Source: Camarhynchus parvulus (lineage: Eukaryota; Chordata; Aves; Passeriformes; Thraupidae). Taken from it: DNA of 64,000 nucleotides. Where the stretch lies: NCBI RefSeq assembly GCF_901933205.1, contig NC_044572.1, positions 26,374,501 through 26,438,500 of the forward strand, given 5' to 3'. This document shows, piece after piece, positions 25,701 through 38,400 of the stretch (within the stretch, counting starts at the first letter, position 1; the number at the start of each line of letters is the position of its first letter). The position numbers were made by a program, and so were the translations under genes. A model generated the notes under the pieces. It was not told where the DNA came from. It worked only from the letters and a program-made list of their open reading frames with translations, and made no database searches.

Positions 25701-28700
25701 TCTGCTATTCCCCAAGGAGCCTATTTAAAAAGCAGAGCACAGGAGGGGTACTCTGTTGTTGGCAGCTCTCATGGCTTACACAGATGGTCTACTGCATTAG
25801 AGAGCCCACTGTGTCTTTTAAAAGTTGGTTTCATTCCTACATGCAGAAGATTAAAGCAAGAAAGTGTCAATCACAGATGTGCAGATTGCCAAGTCTGAAT
25901 GGCTTTTGAGTTCCTGAGAAGCAGCCACTCAGGTATCAAAAATCAAAGAAAAACTAATTAGCAGAGAATGTATCTACACCATGACCATGCAGATCCCAGA
26001 AAAAAAAATCCCGTTGAGTGAAGAGCAGAGACACTCTTGTGCTGGAGCAGACATGTCAGCCAGCCTGGGTCCACAAGCAGTGATTGAAACTAATAATTGT
26101 CTCAGAGGGTCTTTTTCACTGAGATGTGACAGTGTGGAAACACAGCTTGTCTGTACAAACTTATTGGCTCTTCTGAATACTGTTTTATGAGTTCAGCACT
26201 TTGTGCATGTGCTGCCTATGTAGTGTTGCCTGTTGCAAAGTTCTCTTACGCTCTCCAGCCATGCAGTTCTCCCAGTGTTCAGAAAATTATCTGTGTTTAT
26301 AGTAATCAATACAGAAAAGCCAATGAAAATATGAGATACTGGGTTGCATATTTTAAAATTGTCAGTTTTAAAGATTATTCCCATTTTAAACTGCAAAAGG
26401 CAAGACCATATCACAAGGTTTTGAAGTATGTGCCTTGCCCTGAATTAGTACTCGCTACAGTACGGTGTTTCCAGAGAACAATTTTTTAACAGTTTTTAGA
26501 AAGTCCTCTAATGGAACAATTTGACAGTGGGAAAACAGTCATGTGTTCAATAAAATTGACACATCTACATCAACTCCACTGGCCTTTTTTTCCCAGAAAA
26601 TAATCAAAATCTTTTTTATGTGATTAGAGCAATCATACTGGTGTATGTCACTTCAGAAGTTAATTCTTTTCTAAAGTGGGCCACAATATAATAGAAGGTG
26701 ATAAGGTGAACTTGAAGAGAATGCTGGAGCTTTACTGAAGCAGCATTTGTTTGAAGTGAATATATTTGTAGGAGAATGAATTTGCCATTTTTTAAAATTT
26801 TATCCCAGTTTGGGGAGCCAACTAGATCAAACTGTTTATAAGAAATTCTGCTTGACCTGCTCTGCTACTCAAGGAATAAATGAATGCTCTAAGGGAACAG
26901 TGACTGTGGAGCCAGTTCTTTCCCTCCTGTCTTTGTAATTTGTACTTAGCCATGTGTAACCTGCACATTATGGGCAACATGTGATGTCAGCAGAAGCAGC
27001 TGCCTGATTAAGTGCTACCCACTGCAGAAAGTGGGCCCTGGGCTATGATTTGTGGGGTAATACTCATCATAGTGAGATAACAACTGTGTTTACTGTAACT
27101 TGGAGGTTGTATGTAACATTTTTAAAGGCAAGGAGAGAAGCACTATAAGCCTCATTAGTATCTACTTGGCAAATTCTGAGATCCATACACAAAATCTGTA
27201 TCCATCCAAATTCTGTATTCATATACATTTTTGATATGTCTCATCCTGTTATCTTCAAAATGCTTCTAGTTTTAAGATAGCTCCACCTTCACTGTGACAT
27301 AATAGGGTAAAGTTATATGTCAAACCTATAGTGTAATCAGAAAGATGTTTATTTCACTTGAACTGATACAAAACCTTTCCAGTGTCCTTTCCTCTCCATC
27401 TGTGAGAAAGAAATATAAGAAATGGCTGGAGTGCCATGTTTAAAGAAAACAAAAACTACAGAAACATTATTTGACTTATGAACTGGCGTTTTGAGATGCT
27501 GTTGCTTTAAATATGTGATAAATTTCTGGTTTTGCTTAGTAGCTATGCTGATTTTCTGAGAATTAAGGCGCAAGATAATGACATTTAGAGTTTGCATGTG
27601 GGAATTGAATAGCTTTCTTCTTAAGTGTTTTAGCCTAACTCCCTGGAGCAGACAATTAGACCCACTGGGCCAAGCAGTACTCTTGCCTCTCAGCCTCCCC
27701 AGGTGTGCTTCAGTAAATCTCCTGGGGCAGGAAATGGGGTTAAACCAGGCTCTGATGGTTCTTTCTAGTCCTTCAGTTTTCTGCTTTGCAAGAGGAGGCA
27801 GTATAAGGAGGCACCTAGAGCCTCCTGATAATGTGCTGCTTTACAGCAGCCTCAGGAAGACTGCAGCCAGCTAGAGGTGATTTCCAGCTACCTAGGGAGT
27901 TTCAGGGAATGTGGTTCTATTGAAGGTGAAAAATGCTGACTGGGTCAGGGCTCAGACTTCGGTCTACAGCCACGACATGTGCAGATGCACAACTAAGCTG
28001 CACATGTCCTGCTGAAAACTCTCTGGTGCTGTTACTGCGGGAAGGTAGACAGATCAAGATGATCTGGTGACGAGTTGAGGCCTTAGTTTATGCTTGGAAA
28101 AACTATGTGAAACTGGGTATCATAATTCATAGTTATGGTGGCATCAAAAAGTCAGTCCTATGTCCCAGTGAATTCCAATGGCCTACACCTTCAGTGGGTT
28201 CAGTAGCACAACAGTGTGAAAGGAATATATTGCTCTTTTACACGCTACCTCAGTATTTCTCACCACTTATGGGCATTGTATGTTGCTGATTTTTGTTCAT
28301 TCTGCTCAGTCTTCTAGACTTTAAATACCTGTCTGAATCTACATAAAAGTAATTTTTCTGAAGTCTGATTTCTGGGTCCATAAGGTCACAAAAAGATTTT
28401 TTATCAAAAGAAAACCCCACAAGTCTTGAAATAATGGCAGTTGTGGCAGGTAGAATCCCTGCTGCCATGATGCAGCAGGATGAGTCCCTGGGTCCTGTGG
28501 TTCTGCTTGTGCCCTTGCCAAGTGCAACTTATGCCAGAATGATCTGACATGGGGGTCCAGAGAAAAAGTCCCAGTTAGAGGATGCACGAGGAGTAAATTT
28601 TATGTAAATTGTACCTGGGGACTTCTACCAATAATCCTTGCTTACATAGAAAGTGGATGAGAAAAATGAAAAAAAGATGAGACAAACATCACAGCTTCTT

Positions 28701-30016
28701 GTTGCTCTCATAAGGCCTGCAAGAAAATTCTCATTGATCTCGGTGGGGAACTGTGGCTTGTGCTAGCCACAAAAGAAGCTAGGGAGCCCAAGACCCTTCT
28801 CTCAGGTGGTTTGATGATTGTCCATGAGGAAAAATTGGCCTTCCGCCTCACAATATTTTCCCAGTAGATTCTGGAGATTTTACATTTGCTGTTTTTAGAA
28901 ACATACTTGTTAAAATAAGCCTAAGAATTCATCTGCTGTTTGTGTATTCATTCAGCCTTCTGTCTGTAAAAGTCTGCTTGCCTTGAGAAAAGATGTGTAA
29001 TGGTTTTATGTGGGATATGAAATTTCTCTCATAAATGTAATATGCTCTAATAATTAATGAATGTCAGAAGACAAGCTGGAGAGCTTAAAGTCTAACAACT
29101 TTTGTCTAAGTTTTTCTATCTTCTCACTTTCCATCATCTCAGACTTTCAAACAGGTCTAGGGTTTATAACTAGATAGATATTAAAAGTCCAAATCTCTTT
29201 TTATTGAAGTCCTATTTCTCCCTTTACGTGTCTCTGCCCATATAACATAGCAGAATGAGGTAAATGTAATGTAATTCATTTCCAATTTAATGTTCCTTAA
29301 AAACGTAAGGATGTTGTACAGTCATATGGGCATCACTCCCAAATCTTGTGTCTATAAATTAAAGCTAATAATAATAGTAATATTTATATACTAATTTAAA
29401 TATACCTTTATTACATATATTTTTATTTTTTTGGTGGCATGTCTGCGGAAAGTGAATTGTAGGTATTATCAAGAATGCAACAAATTTTCTGGACAATAAA
29501 ATGTAAAGGGGAATTTTATGTTTCATCAAAAAATGATTTTTGAAATTTTATGTTTCATTGAAAAGTGATTTTGAAAAAAACAGGATGCTTTCTTTTGATT
29601 AAGTTATTTTAATTTATATTTTAATTAGGTTGATAAAATTATTTATGCTAAAATTCAGATTTAAAATATACCAAGTTGATGTAGATCAATCAGCAGAATT
29701 TTATAGAACATAGGGCTGACATATGATCTAAATAATTTTGCAATTTTCCATGACTTCCTGAAAATAAAAATTCCAGAAGAATATTATTAGAGAGCATTTT
29801 CAAAATCTTTGCATTAATAAAAGGGAGAAAGATGCTTGACAACATTTTAATGTGCATAATGGGGCTCCTCCTAGAAACTGCACAGAGGTTTGTGAATATT
29901 GACATAACATGGGCTATTTTTTTGTGCTTATATGCTTCAGAAATACATGTCTTTTGCACCTTTCTAGACTTATCTTTTTGTCTCACTTGTATCAGTTTCT
30001 TTTCTGCTACTGCATA
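22791..30016. other. AT-rich unique DNA with small tandem repeats
   Basis: No gene is recognised. Small repeats include TCCTACACATG twice in tandem (23,690-23,711), a (CAT)n run at 25,582-25,600 and the 32-bp tandem duplication listed separately. The frame at 23,205-23,585 (minus) has no recognisable domain. Confidence 0.6.
29512..29574. repeat. Tandem duplication, unit about 32 bp, two copies
   Basis: The first unit is 29,512-29,543 and the second 29,544-29,574. Both begin AATTTTATGTTTCAT and end TGATTTT(T)GA, with several substitutions and one length difference between them. It is a local slippage duplication with no gene context. Confidence 0.85.
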
Positions 30017-30359
30017 TTTCTCTTCTCTCTCTCCTCTCCTCTCCTCTCCTCTCCTCTCCTCTCCTCTCCTCTCCTCTCCTCTCCTCTCCTCTCCTCTCCT
30101 CTCCTCTCCTCTCCTCTCCTCTCCTCTCCTCTCCTCTCCTCTCCTCTCCTCTCCTCTCCTCTCCTCTCCTCTCCTCTCCTCTCCTCTCCTCTCCTCTCCT
30201 CTCCTCTCCTCTCCGCTCCTCTCCTCTTCCTCTTCCTCTTCCTCTTCCTCTTCCTCTTCCTCTTCCTCTTCCTCTTCCTCTTCCTCTTCCTCTTCCTCTT
30301 CCTCTTCCTCTTCCTCTTCCTCTTCTTCCCTTTCCCTTTCCCTTTCCCTTTCCCTTTCC
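30017..30359 (+). repeat. Compound polypyrimidine satellite, 343 nt
   Basis: The plus strand is pyrimidine throughout this tract except for one G at 30,215. It is built of three blocks: (CTCCT)n at about 30,030-30,225, then (TTCCTC)n at about 30,225-30,325, then (CCCTTT)n at about 30,328-30,359. The minus strand is all purine, apart from the base opposite that G. Long homopurine-homopyrimidine mirror-type tracts can form triplex (H-DNA) structures. Long open frames cross the tract on both strands and encode only Ser/Leu/Pro or Glu/Arg/Gly/Lys monotony; they are artefacts of the repeat, not genes. Confidence 0.97.
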
Positions 30360-33300
30360 ATTTTCTTGGAACATCCATGTGTTTTTTTTTTTGCTTTCCC
30401 TTTTCCTTCCCAACCCTCTTTTTATGTCTTCTTTTCTATATGAAAAGAAAGAATTTGTTGAGGAGACAACATAGAGTAAATTATTGACTTAGATGAAGGT
30501 CAGCAAAATTGCCAATAATAATGTCCCTGGTCACAAAAATAAACCAGTAATATTCAGGAAGATTTGCAACTGGCCAGATTTCTTTGTCTTTTCAAGACTG
30601 TATATAATGCAGCAGTGAATTGCTAATTAATTTCTTGTAGGGCAATGGAAGATACAAAGTCATTGGAAGAGTACATAAAGAGACTGAAGAAGTAACTTCT
30701 GAATCCAGTAAATAAGTGCAAGTCAATACCAATAAAGCAGAGAAAAAATATGAAACTAATTTTGCAGACTGATTTCAGTAATGTGATATTGTTAATACAA
30801 TTCTGTTTACTCAGTCTAATTATTTTTCTCCTGAAAAACTTGGACTTCCAAATACGTAATGTGTTATTCTCATTGGAAAATTCACTCCAAATAAACCCTT
30901 TTGTTTAAATTCAAAGCCAAATAAATGTTTTTATATCCCTTTAATATAGAATATTTTTTGCCATTTTTTAAAATGAAGATAACTACATAGTTATAGTCTT
31001 ACTAACAGTGGATTATCAACTATATTGACATAGTTAGGTAATTATTGGTTTAACACACAGATTTCTTTCTTAGTGTTCTTTCAGGAGTAAAAGAGAAACA
31101 AACAACTGGAGCATGTTTGGTTGTCCTCCTTTTGAACCATAAATCAGCTCTGGAAACGGAAAGAGCACTGTAGTTCTTGCATTGAAAGCCACTAATCTGA
31201 TAAATTGTGACTCATTTGATTTATTTTTAAAATACTGTCTAAAGTTTGGTATGGATATATTTATTCCAAATAAACTAAACATAAACCCAGGATCAAAAAA
31301 TCAAAATTATGCATACAAACTATATTTAGAATAATCCTAATGTAATTTTCAGTTGCTGGATTGATTTGATCTCCTTATCGTGGGGAGAAATTGGACTCTG
31401 AGATATTATCAACAGCTTCTAACTCCAATCTGATTATTGCCATAATCCTGACAGTGATTGATTCTGAGTAATTATCTCAGAAACAAAATTAGATTAAAAA
31501 ACAATATTCCAGATTATAGAAGACTCCAGTCCATCCTTATAATTAGTTTCGTCTTAGAATGTATGATGCTATCACATTTGAATAATTTGGAGTGAATTAT
31601 TTGCAAGCAGCCTGTGTGAATACACTTTAATAGGAAAACAGATAAACATGAAAACATAATATTTTAAGAAACATTGCTTTGTAAATTAACAGCCTCATTG
31701 TAATGAAGTTTACTTTGCCAATGTTTTCAGTTTACCATGAAGCTCTATCTATTACACCCCTACTATGGGGGGCAAAAGCCCCGTGCTACAATAATCAGTG
31801 ATCATACAGTTGTAATGATGATTTATGATTACTGATGGTGTCATTATCATCATAATTATAGGCTATGAATTAATTTTTCACAATTAGCAACTGAATAGTT
31901 TTCAACCATAGGCCTTTCCTTTGTGAGAAGAATTACTTGCAGATAGTGGTCATACAGAATGGACCCATGAGAATGAACCCCCAAAAAAGCTATATTTAAA
32001 TTTCTTGAGCAATAGTCTCTTAATATTTTCATTAATTTTGTTTACAGTGGTGATGGTCTGAACCAAATGAAGCTTCATTGTTCTAAAAACTTTAAAGAGT
32101 ACATAGAATGGTCTCTTTCCAAAATGCAATAGTAACAGGATCTTATCAGAAAATAAAGAAATATGTGTCTAACGTGTCTTCTTTTAATGCTTTGTCTTAT
32201 CTGATTAGTTAAAGGAGTGGACTCAAAATATTTCACAGTCCAAATTAATTTTTAGTATCACGATTCCTGTGACTTCCTTGAAGCCAAACATGATGTGTTT
32301 TGGGCCATGTCATTTTATCAGCTACCTTAGGATTTGAGAGTTAGCATTTTCTTCTCCAGACCCATGCTATTGGGCTGGTGTGACAGAGTTTTGACAAAGA
32401 CACAACAAAAAAAGTTGTTTCAGAGCTTTTTTTAACCAGATCAGGACAGGCATAGAGTCAGAAGGGAAGGAAGACATTAAATTCAATGGTGAAAGAAGGA
32501 GAGCAAATAAATCACCTCATCATATATGGAAAACTAATGATTCGTAATATCTCAGGCTTTGAATCTGGGCAGAGTTCAGTCTTTCCTCCTTTTGGCCTCA
32601 TATAAAGCTCAAGTACATGTTGTAAAGGAAGGTAATGTAGTAAAGGATGCAATAGATGCTGAAAAAATTGTTGATCAACTTCAAGGCAAGAGAAGTTAGA
32701 GATAAAGGAATTTAAAAAAAAGGAAATTGAACAAAAAATTAAAGTTAAATTGATTAAGCTTCTGTCCTTTTAATTTTTTTGCAGATGTTTTTATGAAGGT
32801 CTCTCCTAAAATTCCAAAAGCTTATAATACATGTTGTTTTAAATTAATAAATGTACATGCAGTAAACTAATCTTAAATATATGATGGTCTCAGAAATTAA
32901 TTGCAAATACAGGGACCTTGAAAGAAGCTCTTGCACTAAAAGTAGTGATAACAGAAATGAATATTATGAATAATTATTAACTTTAGTCTGTTAAAAAATC
33001 AACATAGCTCTGATGCCTAAGGATGGCACAAAATTGAAAAGTACAAAAGATATGCCTCTATGAACAGCCAAGATAATTGAGCATTCTACTTGGATGGATA
33101 CTGTCTAAGAACAGTCATACAGTCATATTTTGCACCATGTTCACAGTGCTTTCCAACACTGGGAAACAAACAACATAATGCCAACAAACAACAGATGATG
33201 AAAACAGCAATCTGTTATAAAGCAAGGGAGGAAATAGGCACTTGTGTATGTCTGGTTTTCCCACAGGGATTATGTATACCTTGGTCTTTTGTAGAGATGC

Positions 33301-34850
33301 TGATCTGTTCCTGTTTCTTAAAAATTCTTTGAAATAAAAATGCACAGATGTATTTAGGATAGGCTCATGGAAGCAGTAGATAAGGTTAGTGGAACAGCTT
33401 TATCGTGAAACTCGAGATTTATATCTCCAGAACATGAGTAGTTGTGCATTTGAACCTTCCCTTCTATTTTTGTTATACACCAACCCCCACCTTTTTTTCC
33501 CTAAATATAGTACAGTATTTCAATACTCTACAGCACTTCAAAATGAACAGGTAGAGTTCTTTATAATGAATACATTGAATCATCACTAAAAGTAATCTAA
33601 ATGAAAAAAATATTGCTGTGGGTGATAGACTGAACCAGTGTTAACTTCTGTTAACTTCTTTGACAGTTTTGAAGGACAAAATCCAGAAGCTGACAGTTTG
33701 CATTTTTTTAATTACTTCCATCCTGATGATGTCTGAAGTTTATAAAGTTGTATTACTTCCTTCACCGCCACATCAGTTTTGTCATTCTCTTTTAATCAAC
33801 AGTATTAACTGTATTGTTAATCTTCATTAGAAATATATCAAAATCAATTTTTACAGTAGCTGCATTGTTTAGATAGAAGAATAAACGGGATAAAGAATAA
33901 CAGCCCTTAGAATAGCTGAAATTTAATTTGTGTGGTTCTTAAAACTGGTTCAGACAGTTGATTATGTCAGGCTCCACTTAAACATTACCTGTGACAAAAC
34001 AGATTTTGCTGTAGATGATATTTTTATACAAAACTAACTTTTCTATTGAAGATTTTAGCTAAGAAAATACTGCAGAAAATAACAAACAGTAACCAAGCAC
34101 ACAGATTTGTGCTGCCACATAGGTGTGTGCAGCTTCATAAGCTACTAAGTGCATGGATCAGCCATGACTGCCATTCCAAGGCATTTGAGGTGTTCTGCTG
34201 GTGGGTATGGATTGAACTGGATTGCTTCTTGAAACTTTTGAAACTTACGCTGAGTGACATGATGGTGTTTGGGTGATGGTCTCAAGCAATAAGTTCCTTA
34301 GTTCTGTCCTGTGGCTTTGCCTATGGCACAGACTATTTGAACCTTTGGCCTAGGTTCAGCAGTGAGAGTTGCACGGCCTCATCACTGAGTGGGTGATAAG
34401 ACGCCCATATCTGAGTTGTCACGCTGCTGCAGCCCACTTGGTGCTAACTCTGTCCACCAGAAAAGTACAAGAAATTCCCTGGAGGAAAAGGAATTTACAG
34501 GGAACAATTCTATAGCACAGAGACGTTTTGTGGCACAATGAGGCCCAGTGTTTCTCCTGAGTTGAAGTCTTTATTGTGATTTTCTTAGCTGTGCAAGTTG
34601 TCACTATCCCATGTCTGTTCCTGCAGGCACAGGCCAGCCCAGGTCCATTGGTTTCTCATGTGCAGGGCTCAGCTGCAGCTTCATTTGGCCAAGGAATTAT
34701 ACAATATCATTCCTTCCAGAAGTGAAATGACAGACTAGCAGTTTGGCCACACATTTTCAGGAGAGAAATACTTTCCACATTCTAGGCTGCTTAAAAAAAA
34801 AATCCTATTCTAGTGTTTAATAACCTATATAGCTCTCATTTCTTGTTTTC
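30360..34850. other. AT-rich unique DNA, includes a candidate conserved element
   Basis: No exon is recognised. The most unusual part is 31,330-31,930, listed separately. The stretch 34,390-34,620 is richer in GC than its surroundings and is discussed as a weak LTR candidate in the findings. Confidence 0.5.
31330..31930. promoter_or_regulatory. Candidate conserved noncoding element / enhancer (unproven)
   Basis: The block is dense in homeodomain-like words: TAATCC, TAATTA/TAATTAT, TGATTGAT at about 31,457 (the PBX-HOX composite form) and TGATTTATGATTAC at about 31,818. It also holds an imperfect inverted repeat, ATCAGTGATCAT (31,794-31,805) against ATGATTACTGAT (31,825-31,836), with one mismatch. 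Just upstream is a perfect GGGGC-AAAA-GCCCC stem (31,769-31,782). Such sequence often marks deeply conserved developmental enhancers. I infer this from composition only; no alignment was possible. Confidence 0.3.
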
Positions 34851-34974
34851 CACAGAATATTCTGAGTTGGAAGGGACCCACAAGGATCATTGAGTACGAC
34901 TCTTAAGTGAATGGCCCATATGGGGATAGAAACCACAACTTCTGGGTCATTAGCACCATGCTCTATAACCTGAG
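34851..34974 (-). mobile_element. tRNA-Ile-derived SINE with CR1 tail (TguSINE1 type)
   Basis: Read on the minus strand, 34,974-34,912 resembles a tRNA-Ile: TATAGAGCATGGTGCTAAT, the A-box to anticodon arm of 'TTAGAGCGTGGTGCTAATAA', then a B-box-like GTTTCTATCCC (consensus GGTTCRANNCC) and CATATGGGCCA, the worn acceptor end. A short linker leads into a CR1-derived 3' tail, GATCCTTGTGGGTCCCTTCC followed by AACTCAGAATATTCTGTG. This head-and-tail design is the known passerine SINE TguSINE1, mobilised by CR1 enzymes that recognise the shared tail. The 5' end is truncated or diverged around the start of the A box. It is not a functional tRNA gene. Confidence 0.9.
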
Positions 34975-35065
34975 ATTTCTGCATGGTTGTATTTAAAGTT
35001 ATAGCAGACTCTAAAATTCTTATTTGCTATATTTACTTTTTTCATTTCTGTATTCTTTCTAACAA
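34975..35065. other. Short unique spacer between SINE and CR1
   Basis: About 90 bp of unassigned AT-rich sequence separates the minus-strand SINE from the plus-strand CR1. The SINE 5' end and the CR1 5' end face each other across it. Confidence 0.6.
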
Positions 35066-35485
35066 GAAGGGCCTTGAGGGGAAGTCTTATGAAGAGTGTC
35101 TGAGGTCACTTGGCCTCTTCAGCCTGGAGAAGAGGAGATGGAGGGGAGACCTCACTGCACCTACAACTTCCTGTGAAGGGAACAGAAGGGGCAGGCTCTG
35201 AATTCTTCTGTATGGTGACAGTGACAGGACCCAAGAAAACAGCATGAAACTGAGTCAAGTAAGGTTTGGGCTGGATATCAGGAAAAAGTTCTGCACCCAG
35301 AGGGTGGCTGGGCACTGGATCAGGCTCTCCAGGGAAGTGGTCACAGCACCAAGACTGACAGAGCTCAAGAAGGGTTTAGGGAATGCTCTGAGACACATGG
35401 TGTGACTTTTGGGGATACTCTGTGCACTGCTAAGACTTTCTGTCAATGATCCTTATATGTCTCTTCTAACTCAGAATATTCTATG
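35066..35485 (+). mobile_element. CR1 LINE, 5'-truncated 3' end (same tail as the SINE)
   Basis: Plus-strand CR1 3' sequence: GAGGGGAAGTCTTATGAAGAG, CTCTTCAGCCTGGAGAAGAG, GAGGGGAGACCTCACTGCAC, TTTGGGCTGGATATCAGG and AAGTGGTCACAGCACCAAG follow the expected order. It ends CTTCTAACTCAGAATATTCTATG, the tail form also seen on the SINE at 34,851. The copy is about 420 bp, truncated at its 5' end. The tail puts it in the CR1 group thought to mobilise TguSINE1-type SINEs (CR1-X lineage), though the exact subfamily needs a library match. Short frames at 34,983-35,201, 35,106-35,315 and 35,255-35,446 arise from it. Confidence 0.92.
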
Positions 35486-38400
35486 TTTTTATGTTAAGAA
35501 AATTTCTTTATATCAGTAAAGTAAATAAATAAATCCTCTAACTGATAAGAATCCTTCTACTGTCCTGGAGCACCTTGAGTTGATTAGTATACCAGACCTT
35601 TTCAGTTTTTCTGTTCCCAGATAAAAATGCTAGCCTGGTCAGAACGTTTAATTTTTTAGTGAAGATCAACTAAACACCTGCAACAGTTGCCAAATTGTTT
35701 ATTCTTTTATGTGGTTGATTGTACAGAAACAACACTGAAAAAATCTTTCAATATCAAACCCGCATATTTTGATTTCTCCATGCAGACATAATTTTCTTAT
35801 ATGAATTAGTTTTTTCCATCTCTTGCTTAGAACAACACAAATATTTTGACTATCAGAGTGACTAACACCATCACCTAAATTGTAAGTAAATTTGTATTCC
35901 TTTAGAAAATAGTTTTCTTATCTTACCTCATCTTCATACACTAAGCCTAGCTCACCCCCTTCCGAAGGATTTATTTTCTGCCCGCATTGAGGGAATGCTG
36001 TTTGAAATATTTCCTTTGGAAAACAAAGAAGCTATGAAATAGAAGTATTTAAATCTGGTTAACATTTGTTTCTGTAATGTCATTTCAGCAAATGTAGAAT
36101 AAATTTCCTCTATTTTCAAAGCCAGACATATAAGAGAGAGTTGCACAAAAAAGAGCCCTCCACATGCATCACAATTCTCTTCTTGCTGCAGCCATTTCTG
36201 ATATGCTTAGGTGATACATCCATCCTCATTAGCTACTGTTCTTCTTTATGGGCAGGCTATCTTGAACAATCAACTATCCTAGACCTTACACAAGATAAAA
36301 AAAGTAGCCTAGCTTGGTTCCTTTAGACCCTTAATACATTGTTTCCTGTCCCTTCTTCCAATTAATACCATCTTTTCCAAATCACTAGAGACTTCATGTT
36401 TAATTTCCTGTGTGTTTGTATAGACCAGAATATGTTGAATTATTGCTTTTGGCATGAAATATTTCAGTTACAATACATATATAGATAGTAAGATATGTTC
36501 TTGTCTCCTTAATCATATTGCCCAAACAAATGTATTTTACGAGTACCCTAAAATTTAAATCTTCTGTATTAAAAAATTAATATAATATTAATAATATCAC
36601 CTTTACATAATATACAGTTTTCTACAGTGACTATCAATATTTGTAAATAAAAGCTTATAAAATTATTTCTATATTAGTATATCTATGTGAAATTCAGCAG
36701 CAAAATACAGCAACAAAGGTCAAGAAATTTCAGTGAACACCTGATAATCGCTTGTGATGAATCACAAAGACAAAGCTGAACTATAGTACCTAAATCTACC
36801 AAAAAAAACCTCCAATTCTCAGGATATCACTTAAATACATGTGTAGATATAAAAACATTAGCATTACATATGCTCAGGTATTTTACCTTAATTAAGGATT
36901 CATTTCACTGTATTTAAGGTAATTTATTTGCAGTCTCATCACCATTATTATAATTCATTACATTTTCATGCCTCGATATTTGACATAGCTAAACAGAACA
37001 GTCAGTAAACAAGCAAACAAACCAATATCTGAATAGGAAAAAATTTAAAAAATAAAGTGCCTACTCTTTGGCACATATATTTGGAATTCTGATTTATTTC
37101 CAAACCCAGAGCTGCTTGCAATGCCTTTCTGTTATTTTTCTGCCATCTATAATTTTTCTAAGGCTTAGCCTAATTCTTCTACACCTGTTTTCTTCTTTGT
37201 ATGAGAGTTCTTATTAATTCTGATATTTTGTGGAAGTATATTTCTTCTGCTTTTTGTATTTTGGGCACTGGAGTAGAAAATGGCTTTCAGTTTTGATCTC
37301 TACTCTGTCTCATCAATTGTAGAGTCAATCTTCCATAGGTTTCTAGTACATTTTGTCATTCCTGGTTCCTATTTCTAATCTGTGGTAAGAGAGTCTGTAT
37401 TTTGCTAGAGCAAAATATCTGCCTATAAAAGTAAGATTGATATAGGAAATTTTTGTGAAGATTTCTCTTTTCTCTCACAATCCAAGCTTTTATTGAAGAC
37501 CAAAAAAACCCCCAAAAACAAAACAAAACAAAAAATAGGAAAAATGTGTTTCTGTTTATGTACAGTTGCATATCTTATATCAAATTAATCTTTTGGCATA
37601 CACATGAATTTTAAACATGACATGGTTTTACCTACAGTCTTTTCCTCAACTTGCTTTAATGTCTAGTTAGAATTCACATCAGGAAAGATAATGATTTGTC
37701 CTTTTTGAGGATGCTCATTTAGCATAAGCGCAAGAATGTCTCAAGTCACTGTGTACACCCATTTTAATTCAGCAGAGTGGTTTTGCATATTGTTCCTAGT
37801 ATGCTGCTCCTCCAGAATGCAGTGCAGACATTCCTCTGGTGAGAAGTTTTAAAGTTAATTAGCATGGCACTGGCAGCTGTCTAGGCATGGTAGCAGGGAG
37901 CACCACAGAGGCTAAATTACCCTTCTTCTCAGGCAGTTTTTCAGTAGATCAGACTTCACTTCAGCTGAACTCTGTGCTGTTGCAGCTACTCTGCTTCTGC
38001 ATCTCTGAGTAAGCCTGTGAAAATCTAGCTCAGACTTCTGTAGTTTGCTATGTAGAGGTGCTGAAAATGCTACATGCTAACCACTGATTATCAATAGGGC
38101 AAGTTATTTGTAGTCCCAAACAAGTTTGGTTCTGAAAACTTAGATAAAGAATTGAACAAAAGCACAGGCCACCACTAACTTAGTGCTAATATAATTTACA
38201 TCAACCCTGCCGAAAACTGTAATGTTTCACTGAAACTTCTGTGAACCAGATAGTTTGAAAGGAACAGGTTCTACTAGTACATGAGGAGTTACCTCAATTT
38301 GCACCAGTACCAGAACCAGTTTTATTTCCACAGAAATCAGCAGCTCTCATTTTCTCCCTAACAGATTTTCCCATGGTCTTGAAGAATGAGTGGAAGCCTG

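Noticed and set aside
29690..30487. Long open frames (123-223 residues) on both strands over the pyrimidine tract
   Set aside because: They encode only repeat monotony (Ser/Leu/Pro or Glu/Arg/Gly/Lys) from the satellite and occur in nearly all frames.
34912..34974. tRNA-Ile gene
   Set aside because: The tRNA-like part is degenerate, lacks an intact 5' end and acceptor stem, and is fused to a CR1 tail, so it is a SINE.
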